NCBI GenBank assembly: GCA_030704615.1
Contig: CM060732.1
Coordinates: forward strand, 10,604,001 to 10,664,000
Source of the DNA: Takakia lepidozioides
Lineage: Eukaryota; Streptophyta; Takakiopsida; Takakiales; Takakiaceae
DNA length: 60,000 bases
Direction: 5' to 3'
Numbering within the stretch: position 1 is the stretch's first letter; every line of letters starts with the position of its first letter. Of this stretch, positions 22,192-31,599 are shown in pieces. The notes under the pieces are model-generated. The model was given only the letters and a program-made list of their open reading frames with translations, was not told the DNA's origin and made no database searches. The translations under genes and the position numbers were made by a program.

Positions 22192-23208
22192 ACCGAAGAT
22201 CCAAGTCATTTGGCGCCACAACATGTCACATTGGAGGAGGTGGTCAGTATTGAGGGTGACATTGTCCGGGGGATTGAGCAGACAGACAGTCACCCAGCCT
22301 TCGTGGGTCACATTGATGCGGAGGGTGACACTGCAAAGGGAGGAGGCCCTGAAACCGAGGGTTACACTACACCTGAGGGTGACACTACGCAGAGAGGAGC
22401 AACAGGGAAGGAGGGTTACACTGCACCTCAGGGTGACACTGCGGATACCGGTGTGGCTGACACTGCCGTGAGGGACGTTGCCGTGGGTGACACACCATTG
22501 CCCGTGAACACTGCAACTTCCGTTGAGAGTGACAGTGACATGGGTTACATTGGTAGGGGTGACACCCCACAACCAACCCACATGGCAGATGTCCGTGAGT
22601 GTAACACTGCCATGGATGACACTCCACTGCCACTAGTCGTGGAGGGTGACACTCCTTTGCCACGGCCACTAGTCGCGACAGATGACGCTCTTCCGCTAGT
22701 CAACATGGTCTTGGAGGATGACAGTGCGGAGAAGGGCGACACAGTCAAGGATGACATTGAGGAGGTTGATGCAGAGAAGAGTGACATCAACATGGGTGAC
22801 ACGTGGAAGGGTGTCACCGAGGAGGTTGTCATTTGGAAGGGTGACACAGAGCCGGGTCACACTAAGAAGCGTTTCACTGTGGAGAGTCACGAAGAAAGGA
22901 TGTTGCAGAGCATCGTGACACCGAGAAGAGTGACACTGCCAAGGGTGACACTCATAAGGTTGTTACTCAGCAGGGTGACACTGGGAAGAAACCCGATGAG
23001 AAGGGTGACACTGCAAAGAGTGACACTGATAAAGCGGCCAAAGAGAAGGGTGACACTGAAAAGAGTGACACTGAGAAGGTAGCCGAAGAGAAGGGTGACA
23101 CTGAGAAGCGTGACTCTGACAAGGGGTCTGAACAGAAGGGTGACACTGACAAGGGCAGCACCGAGGAGGTGAGTGGTGACACTTCTGCCCTTGGTCAGTC
23201 ACCTCCCT
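22192..23208 (+). pseudogene. Gly-Asp-Thr repeat protein encoded by motif repeats
   Basis: After an AG at about 22191 the frame encodes a long acidic/Lys tract built from GDT units (EGDT, KGDT, KSDT, EGYT), about 30 in all. A single frame change near 22900-22920 separates two halves that continue the same repeat; the second half ends at a stop near 23208. At DNA level each unit is GGGTGACACT or GGTTACACT, which is the complement of the AGTGTCACCC and AGTGTAACC variants in the array at 15.6-18.0 kb. The repeats are therefore both DNA motif and codons. The product would be disordered and highly charged; its function is unknown. Confidence 0.65.
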
Positions 23209-24189
23209 AGCACGTCTCAGACGAGGGAGTGTAGTCATCAGCACTTGCAGCAAACTCAGAACAAGGCACCTCTAGCCCAGAAATTCCCCATATCGGCGGC
23301 ATTGTCAACCCTGGGGTTGCAGAGAATCCCAGGAGGTCAAAATGGCCGCCTGCTCAAAGAAAGCGGTTGGCTGAACCCCCTAGCGCTGACAAGTTTTCAG
23401 CCCACTAAGCTAGTAAGGAAGTGCCCAGTATACGACTTTTGTGTCACACATTAGTGGAAAAATAAACCAACACCAACTTTCACATCCCTCATCCCATTAG
23501 AGCTTTGCCAACTTCACTGCCTCCCTGGAATCCCCCCCCCCTGTGAAAAAGCAAGTATAAAGCAAATTCCCAGAGACATGTTTACCAGTGATATATGTCT
23601 CGCTGATAGTCGTTGAGAAACAAGGCTCTTAAGCTTTGCCCACAAACTCAACATCAAATATGAGTGTTGAATTGGGGGGGTATGACACACAACCTTGCAA
23701 TCCAACAACTTCTCACGGTTTAGAAAAGACCTTTCAAAAATGAAGAGATGGAAGAGATTGAAAGGGAACTATGTGGTTCAGGGCTGGATTAAATGGGGCA
23801 GCTTGGATGGGCCTTGGGTTGCTGCCTACAGTGAAACAGAGAATATGGCATGCTACTGGAGGCATATCAATCGCATATCAATCCTCCTTGTCCACAACTG
23901 ACAACCCTCTAGAGCTGGCACCAGCAACAATCCATATTTTTCATCTAGGCCATCATCATTGCCAAAGTAAATTTGCCCCTACCTCTCTTGACATAAGATG
24001 CCTCTATTCTCACTGTGGAATTAGAATGGGAGAACCATGCATTGGTATGAACAGACTCTTACATGGCAAAAACCCTCGACAAACGGGGAGAGAGGAGAAG
24101 AGAATGGAGGTACCGCCGCCCTCGGCAGTTGGTGGTTTTTTGGGGAAATGACATAGTGAATGCCTATAATTACTTATAGGGCCTCCCTC
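23209..24189. other. Right flank of the composite element, unassigned
   Basis: A short protein-like piece (PRRSKWPPAQRKRLAEPPSA around 23330-23390) probably continues the element gene's tail. After about 23460 I recognise nothing, and the right terminus of the element was not located. Confidence 0.35.
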
Positions 24190-24441
24190 CTATGACAACC
24201 ATGCTGGGCATCCTGCGATCATTGCATTCCAAGACACCACATCTTGTTCGGCCATATCATCGAACACTCCCTTGTCATCCTTGATGCTACCACATTCAAA
24301 ATACATGTCCATCCAGGTAGAGTTTAGAACAAATCCCTCTCGTACTATTCCCATTTTGAGGCTGTCCAATTTCAGGGCTACCAAGCTCGCACATTCATTG
24401 CAAACGCAACCAATTGTGACCTTGTCCGGCTTCAGCATCAC
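24190..24441 (-). pseudogene. Pentatricopeptide-repeat gene fragment
   Basis: The minus-strand translation contains LKPDKVTIGCV, NECASLVALK, LNSTWMDMYFECGSIKD and the diagnostic FDDMAEQDVVSWNAMIAGC. These match two consecutive PLS-type PPR units (organelle RNA-binding proteins in plants). Only about 84 residues remain, key positions have drifted (VLSACASL expected, VCNECASL seen), and no flanking PPR units are visible. It is a dead fragment, probably moved by a transposon. Confidence 0.8.
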
Positions 24442-24539
24442 TAAAAGAACTCGTTGTATAGTTGAATACCAATGTCATGAAGGGGGGAATGTATCAAATT
24501 GTACACTTGAAGACTGCAAACAGGGACGATGATTACAAG

Positions 24540-25580
24540 TCAATTCGAAGTCTGCAAACTGCATGACTCAATGAAGTATGCTACTTACTACTTCGTGATA
24601 TTTGCCCACGCCACTACATAGTGAAACTGCAAACTGTTTTGAGCTCTAGGTCCAATATTTTGCCAATATCAAATGGACACATGTTCACATATGACAAGTG
24701 CTTCGTTAAAGATAGATGGATGAGGTCATCCAATGGATACCCATTCATGTATATGCCTTAAGATGCCACATGTACTGATGTAATCATAGAAACAGAGATG
24801 TGAAACCTCTAGTAGTCATGTAGTCATAAGCTTATATGACATGTCATCAATGTGTGGTAGTGGTGTAGTCATTTAGTCATAAGCTTATGTGGCACGTGTC
24901 TGACGTGTAGTATTGCGTATGACTACTAGTTATATAAACCAAGCCTATGTTCTTGGTCAACATTGTTTGACCGCGGCTCCTACATTAGATTAAAATATAT
25001 TAAAATTCGCCCAACAATGGGTTTCATCATTTTGTAGTCACACATATAGTCATGATTACCAAGGTTTATATCACCCGTAGTCATAAAAACGTTAATCTTT
25101 AGTAGTGTGCTGCTGGACAACGTCAACCTCGGAGATCCCTGCACTTTTGCCTTTCGATTTGGTTCGCTGTTTTTTGGGTGCGACAAGAACAGGTACTTGC
25201 ACGACTGTTTGAACTCACCTCTCTAATGCTTTGCTTTTCCTGATATGCCATAGGCTTGCCATGACAGCTTGGTCAAGACGAAATAAATCTGTCTGCTTGT
25301 GGATATTGGATTGCAAGATTGCCACCACAAGTAAGCGATGTGTATGATATGGTATAATTGCAGATCTTCCACCACAACCAAGTGGTGTAAGTATTTTACT
25401 CGTGAAATAGCTTTGAACCACCAAAAACCTCCCATGTTGGTCACAGTCGACTGGAATTCTTTAATTTTGTTTTGTGGTTAGGGCAGGGTGAAGGCAGACT
25501 TGGGGTAGTATTGCTCATGAAGGGCACATCCATACATTGGTATGGAGGCTATGATGACAGCCATAGCCTGACATTGTAAG
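24540..25580. other. Repeat-like region, no gene
   Basis: A block TAGTCATAAGCTTAT occurs twice (about 24823 and 24875), with TAGTCAT also near 24820-25090. A TATATAAACC box lies near 24933. This could be a solo LTR, but I cannot find paired termini. Confidence 0.35.
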
Positions 25581-25583
25581 ATT

Positions 25584-25877
25584 TTGGCAGAATTGCAGTA
25601 CAACAATGTGATAGCGGGTCATTTTCCTGGAGATGAGAGGAAAAAACTAGATAAGATTATGATTCAATTGCAAGCTAGAGAGGGGGTGGGGAGCAAGCCA
25701 ACTGATGTTCCACTGGGATGGTCTTACAGGTCTCTCAACAATCTGACCACTCAATGGCGACAACAGATGCGAGCGATTCAGAGTGGTAGAAGGGGTGAAG
25801 ATGCACAGGGCCAGGTTTGCAGGATATTGCTATGCATGCCATCCCGTCTACAACTCTACAAAGGGGCAAAGAATTGA
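25584..25877 (+). CDS. Possible small protein or exon, unidentified
   Basis: A 97-residue open frame has a charged helical stretch (DERKKLDKIMIQLQAREGVG, then NNLTTQWRQQMRAIQ). The composition is plausible for a trihelix/Myb-like segment but there is no match I can name, and no neighbouring exons are evident. Confidence 0.25.
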   Translation: MAELQYNNVIAGHFPGDERKKLDKIMIQLQAREGVGSKPTDVPLGWSYRSLNNLTTQWRQQMRAIQSGRRGEDAQGQVCRILLCMPSRLQLYKGAKN

Positions 25878-26240
25878 TAGGATCAAAGCGTGAATTGTAC
25901 CAATATCAGTCTGGATATTGCCCTGGCGTAGATGTATGCCAAATGTAGCAATATGTTGTTGTAGTTGAAGCTAGACAAAGGCCCAAGGATGTGGGTATGG
26001 GATTTTTTTGATATAGGGATATTACTGCAGGTTGCCAGCGATGAAATCAGTGCTAATAGTTGCACACTGGAAGATATTAGAAGAGTAGAATGGTGAAGTG
26101 CCAGACTGGGTCACTTCCCAACTTTTGGGTGCCAATGTTTTACAATCTGGATATGAATAAATGGCCCTACTAGTGGCCAATCCACTAGTGCTTGATCACA
26201 ATAGCTTATAGCATGGAGGAATTGTGAGCATATTTGAATA

Positions 26241-27233
26241 TCAATGTTCATTGACAGTTGATACCCAAAAAAATGTGACTACATGGGGACAGAAGAGTAT
26301 ATTTATTTGGAATGACCAGTGCCACTCCTGGTCCACCTTGGTCAGCTTGGTTAGAGCCTTTGCAATGGCACTAAATCCCTTAACAAACCGTCTATAATAG
26401 TTTGCTAACCCCATGAAAGCTCGAACTCGGCTCACATCCGTGGGGCGTGGAACCTGTGCAATGGACTCTACCTTAGTCTGCTGTACCCCCAATCTTCCAA
26501 GATATATCATGTGACCCAGATACTCAATCTGGTTGTGGAAAAACTTGCACTTTCCCGGATGTAACTTCAATCCGTGCGCCCTCAAGTGCTCAAATACCCC
26601 CTGAAGGTGTCTCTCATGCTCTTCCACCGTAGCACTAAAGATGATGATGTCATCTATGTAGCACCGAGCAAACTCCACCCCTGCTAGAATCCTATCCATG
26701 ACTCTCTGAAACTCTGCCGGAGCGTTCTTAAGCCCAAATAGTAAGAACCGCCACTGGTATAGGCAATCATTCCCGTGCTCATTGATCCCCCATAATGCCG
26801 TCTTTTGCTTATTCGCCTCCTTGATCGGCAACTGGTGATATCCGGATCGTAAATCCAACGTGCTAAAGACCTTGGCATGCCCAATGGCATCAAAGATCTC
26901 ATTTGGTGTTGGCATGGCATACCTATCGGACTTGGTCTGACGATTTACAGGCCGGTAATCACCGCACATACGTCTCTCCGTCCAATTACCAAAGACATCC
27001 TTCTTGGCTGGCATCACTGCGGCTGAAGCATACTCTCTCCCAGATAGCTCCACCAAACCAGCCTCCCAAAGGTCCTGAGTTCTCATCTGAATCAAGGACC
27101 TCTCCATGTCACTGTATCTATAGGGTTTCCGAAAGATTGGTGTGTCAGTAGCCAATTCAATGCGAATCTCTTGACCCTTCAGTGCTCCTAAGTCCTTCAA
27201 ACTGAAGGCAAAGCAGTTCCTGTAAGCCCTCAA
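26241..27233 (-). pseudogene. Ty3/gypsy reverse transcriptase, 3'-truncated
   Basis: This 330-residue frame contains CGDYRPVNRQT (residues 90-100), the fingers region FSTLDLRSGYHQLPI (123-137), FGLKNAPAEFQRVMD (166-180) and the catalytic YIDD (192-195), then FFHNQIEYLGH. The RT connection region reaches EWHW, where similarity stops abruptly; the remaining residues (SFQINILF onward) are foreign. RNase H and integrase are missing. It reads in a different frame from the methyltransferase upstream, with a degraded spacer at 27664-27269. Same strand and order as gag, protease and methyltransferase, so it is part of the same element. Confidence 0.9.
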
Positions 27234-27673
27234 GAACCGCCGTATACGTCGTCTCTCTCCTCCGGTGACTATAGGTCTAACATCAGGCTCCCAGTTGTCC
27301 TCCGTGACTGCAACCTTGAGTCCAGCAGGCTTAGAGATAGAAGACGCGTCCCGTGGTTGCTATGCTGCAACTTCTTGAGCAGTGACCACTGCCTCTCTGT
27401 CAGTGACAATGTCTCATCTTGCCCCATCATCCCATCCTTGAGGACCTCCTCAATCCGAGAAGAATTCCCAACCTGATCCATCACCGCTGCCTTGGCTGCC
27501 AACTCCTTCTGAACCTCGAGCACCTCCCACGTGTGCCATGGATGCGGCGTGCACCTCGTGATCCTCACCTGCTTGCCCCCACTCGCTGCCTGTACCATCT
27601 CGGTAGGCAGGGAGACCATGAAGGGAAGTGTACTCCGTACTCTGCGCTGCTCAGCCATAGCCAAGCTGATAAT

Positions 27674-28630
27674 CTAGGTCAAGCAATTGAGATCCATTGC
27701 TTGCCCCAACACCTGACGACGTGATGCCTCAGAAAGAGATGACACCGCCGTGGTACCTGTGGTAAAACCCATTGCCCGTTTGCGCTCGTCAGCATTGGGC
27801 TCCACTAATTGTTGCAACTGGCTATCCCACAAGAGGCCAGGTCCACCATCCCGAAAAGCATGGGATCCTGGGAAACTGAGCAGTGTAGGTAATGCTGCTC
27901 GTGGTTGACACACCCTGTTGACCACTGCCAAAGACAAACGGTCATCGTGTCTCACACATTGAGACTGCCTCCCTTTGTCCAAAATGCTATCCACTGTGAG
28001 GTGTGCTGGCCGCTGCACCCCATCAAATGTACGCTTGAGCAGTGCGGGTTGCATCAAGTTAGTCCACCATAGCCGTGGACGATGAGCCCATGACCCCACT
28101 GCAGCTGCATCCAGCAACACTGCCGACCCAAGCCACGACCGGACATGATGCACACTGGCCATCACCCTGGCCCGAGAATCACCCATCAGTGGCACATTCT
28201 CTAAGATGTATGCTGGAGATACAGCTTGATGAAGCTGCAAGTGGTGCAAAATCCGCACCATCTCCCAAAACAGACCCGTCCTCGAGTCTCGCAATCCATT
28301 GCCATGCCTGGCTGATGAATGCCCTTGGCAGGGCCAACTTGCCACTACCAGATCAATGGAGCCAACCCGCTCCAAATCTTGCGCCCCCAGCAATGAAATG
28401 TCTGCTGGCAAGGCTTGTTGGTATCCACGAACTGCAGACACTGGCAACAAATCAGGGTACTGCTGTACCAACTGAGCAACATGGCGCAGTGAGACGCGTC
28501 GTGCAGTCTCATCCCTCTCCACATACAGGTAACGTCAAACTCGTACACCTGCCTGCAGTACTGCAGCCAATCCAGTGCTGATCCCGCCAAACAAGTCCAG
28601 AAGACATATGCCTTCATCCGGGCACTGCCA
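27674..28630 (-). pseudogene. C5 cytosine-DNA methyltransferase domain within gypsy pol
   Basis: Motif I (GICLLDLFGGISTGLAA) lies at about 28612-28562. The frame then meets a TGA at 28535-28537 and continues in the same frame as YVERDETARR from about 28528. Motif IV is SWPCQGHS with the catalytic Cys at 28328-28330. Motif VI is ENVP (residues 108-111 counted from 28522), a motif VIII-like RPRLWW lies at 148-153, and a motif IX/X-like end is EASRRQVLGQAMDLNCL just before the stop at 27674. This family adds a methyl group to C5 of cytosine in DNA using SAM. All key motifs are present over about 315 codons, the expected size for a lone catalytic domain. The single TGA replaces what would be CGA by a C-to-T change. 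The domain sits between the protease and RT of one element. Confidence 0.85.
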
Positions 28631-30274
28631 CACAAGAGGTGTGGTGTCCAATGGCGACAACTGAGGTGGTCCTGGTGCAATCACCGCACTCTCCTCTTCT
28701 CCTGACGGTACGAAGGCCTCTACCCAGGCTTGTTGTACCCGTCCATCAGCAGCCTGCTGCAAATCCTTGCTCGTACTCCATAATGGAGTGTGAGCAACCA
28801 TGGCAGGCAACTCCGCCGTACCATGCATGTCATCCTGCTCTGCTGGAGGTGGCACATCCTCTGCATGGGCATTGCCTTCCAGCAACTCTCCAGGCCAACT
28901 AACTGCAGCTGTAAAGGCGGCTAGTATTGGCATCTTGCCCCGCTGGGCAGCCGCAATACCCCCAATGAATGTCACAGGGAGCTGTGCACGACGACCATCC
29001 CCTGACTGCCATCCAGGCCTGTAGGATGCTGACTCCTCCCAAAAGTCCAGGGTAAAGCCCATGGGATATAACACTACCCCATCAACAAGGACATTGTAAG
29101 AGACCGCGTCTGTCACAATGGCCTTGGCTCGCATCACTGAGCCATCTACATGATGATCTGGTTGTAGTCCAATGACCAACTCACGCCGTGTCATGCCCCG
29201 AGCCTGCTCTGATCCTCCTAGAGATGTATGTATCTGAAAAGGACAAGGCTCCATATCCGCCTCCATGAGGCCCAAACCTGCAATAGCAGCTCTGCCCAAC
29301 ATCAGTGGCTGAGCTCCTGAGTCCAACAAGACCCACAGTGGCCGGTACTTCTTGCCTGCCAGTCCACTCAAAGTGAAAATGCCTCCCTGGTTGTCTAACA
29401 AGACAACTCCAGGTGTCACCATGGCCCGCTCAAAGGTTGACCTAGCTGGCAGCTCCGTCAACCTGGCAGCTGCAGCTTGCCATGGCGCAGCCGTGGCAGT
29501 CTTGACCCTCAAATCCGAGGATCCCTCTGCCACTACACCTTCCAGTAACTCCGCAGAAGATGAAGTGACCTCCCCACTGTCGCAGAGTGTTGCTGCTAGT
29601 CTGAACACTGCAGCTGGTCTTACCCCCGGCATCGCAATCATGGTTGCCGAGAACAGTGGGGCTTGACACACAGAGGTGGCTGCCCCCAATAACACACTGG
29701 CTGCACTAGCCTTGGTAGCAGGTGTCAGTGTTGCACGTGTAGCTCTCCCCAATGGCATAGTAACCTCCGCCTCGGTAACAATCGGGCGAGAACTACGTGC
29801 CATGGATGGCGTCGACACTGTCTCCGCCAATGTGAATGACTGAGGAAGCCTCGCCTGACGGCTTGCCTCCCCATTCTGTGGATCCAATTCCACCTCTGCA
29901 CCTCGTGGCTCAGGAACTCGTGCTGCTCCTCGAGTCACGGCTGCAGCAGACTCCACCTGCACTAGTGGTAGTGCTGCTCCGCACATGAATCCCATGCCTT
30001 CCATATCTCCTCCCTTAGGAGCAGGAGGTGGACCATCCCGCCTGGGAGCCGGTACCACCTGAGCTGTAGCCATGGCAGCGAGCCTTTGCTCTAGCTGCTG
30101 AAGCCGGTTGGCCATGTCTTGATCAACACCCTGACCTCCGCGTCCTTGGCCATGTTGAGCTTGCCCTTGGCCTGCACCTCGTGCCCGACCACCTCGTCCT
30201 CTCTGGGCTGGTCCACCTCGCCCCCGGCCACTATTGTTCCCTTGGAAGTGGCCTGGGCGCAACTCAGGGTGCAA
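28535..30274 (-). pseudogene. Gypsy protease region and start of the methyltransferase
   Basis: A frame of 579 codons. It opens with a Gly/Arg-rich tract (residues about 15-50), then a Pro/Ala-rich spacer. A retroviral-type aspartic protease active site VLLDSGAQPLMLGRAAI has its DSGA at residues 318-321 (about 29323-29312), and a folded region follows (SYNVLVDGVVLYPMGF). From residue 552 it enters methyltransferase motif I. The retropepsin would cut the polyprotein in the virus-like particle. The frame ends at the TGA at 28535. A frame change separates it from gag at about 30326. Confidence 0.8.
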
Positions 30275-30325
30275 GTCATAACACTGGGCATCTCCATGCC
30301 CATACTTGCCACAATGCCCACACTG

Positions 30326-31560
30326 CTACTGTGCAGGCTGTGCTTGTGCCGGCCTTCTGCCACTCTCTGGGCAATCTCTCTTGACATAGGGTCCTCCAAA
30401 TGTCCAACATATCACCCCTGGTTGCTGTTGGCTTGCAAAAGATGCCACGGGCCTCTGCACCTGAGGTCCCATGTAAGCTCCATGGAACTTGGGTTGGGCA
30501 ACCTTGCCCCCCTGACCACGCTGTTGGGCAGTCCCTTGTACCTGTTGGCTGGCAGCTGCACCTCGTGCAGGCATGTCCTTGCCAAATCCAATGGTAACAA
30601 CTCGCTCCTCCACCATGTTGAGCTCAATCCGCTCAGCCAGCAGAAACACATCCGCTAATGTGGGTTGGGCTGCTTGTAACAGGGTTGCATCCCGCACCCT
30701 TCTCTTGAGCTCCTTGTCCAAAATTCCATACCAGAACTGGACTGCCTGAGCTTCAGTAACCCCTTGGGTCACACTTATCAAGCGCCTCATACGAGTGTAG
30801 GCCTCTCGCAAGCTCTCACTGGATTTGCGCTGGAAGTCTTGCAAACTTCGCAGCTTCTCTGTCCGTACACCTTGGTAGTTCTCCGCAACTCCTGGAAGAA
30901 CTCCACCACCGGGTTGAATCTAGGCACATGTGTTGTAATTGTGGCAGGAGGAGTAGTAGCACCTTTTGAACTGGTACCACCTGCAGAAGTGCCGCCACTA
31001 CTTGTTCCACTACTAGTGCTTGTAGTTGGAGATGTTTGTGTAGCTGCTGGTGTCACCGCTGCCCTTGTGCCTCTAGTGATTGAGACATAGTTAGGTGACC
31101 AATACTCTCGCCACTCCTCAATCTCCACCGCATGTCCCCGCCTAAATTCATGGTAATCATCCATGGGCGGCCCCTCAAGGTGCTGGAATAGCCCCTTCCA
31201 CGCCATAAAGGGCGTAAACAGTTGTGGATTGCGCATTTGCTGCAAATCACACCAACTGTCAAACTCTTGTATAAAGTCATCAAGCTCGATGGTGCCCACA
31301 GCTCCAGAGTACCTACGTGGCCCCTTGGTAGCTCCATACATCTCCTCCATCGTGTCCCACAACAATGGCACGGAAATGACTTGCACCCTCGGCGAGAATC
31401 CTCCTGACTCCGAGTCTGAACCTTCCTCAAGAAGACACTGAAGGTGAAAGTGGCCTAAACCGCACACCTTGTCTTGTGTACCCACTAGTATCGCTGGTGC
31501 TTGTACCGGCACTCCCCTCAGCAGCTGGTGGCACCTCCGTGATGAAAACTCACAACCCAA
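30326..31560 (-). pseudogene. Gypsy gag, two overlapping frames
   Basis: 31560-30787 encodes the capsid-like N-terminal part (TIELDDFIQEFDSWCDLQQM, FMAWKGLFQHLEGPP). A Thr/Ser/Gly-rich linker leads to FNPVVEFFQELRRTTKV. A frame change near 30850 leads to 30844-30326: LREAYTRMRRLISVTQGV, FWYGILDKELKRRVRDA, then a zinc knuckle CWTFGGPYVKRDC. A functional knuckle would have Cys in place of Phe and His in place of Tyr, so the nucleocapsid finger is broken. Gag forms the particle and binds RNA. Neighbours are the protease and methyltransferase on the same strand. Confidence 0.75.
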
Positions 31561-31599
31561 CCGGTTGTCAACCTGTCTCTAATCCCCACTTTCTACAAG

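Noticed and set aside
22183-22669. Separate genes on the minus strand or in a second plus frame of the GDT region
   Set aside because: The periodic DNA repeat opens several frames at once. Only the GDT frame is preceded by an acceptor and continues the upstream acidic protein.
27674-28630. Bacterial restriction-modification methyltransferase or contamination
   Set aside because: It is continuous in strand and partly in frame with retroviral-type protease upstream and gypsy RT downstream, inside a window of spliced plant genes; no restriction enzyme is nearby.
28075-30658. Plus-strand open frames opposite the retrotransposon polyprotein
   Set aside because: They are shadows of the high-GC gag/protease/methyltransferase coding on the minus strand.
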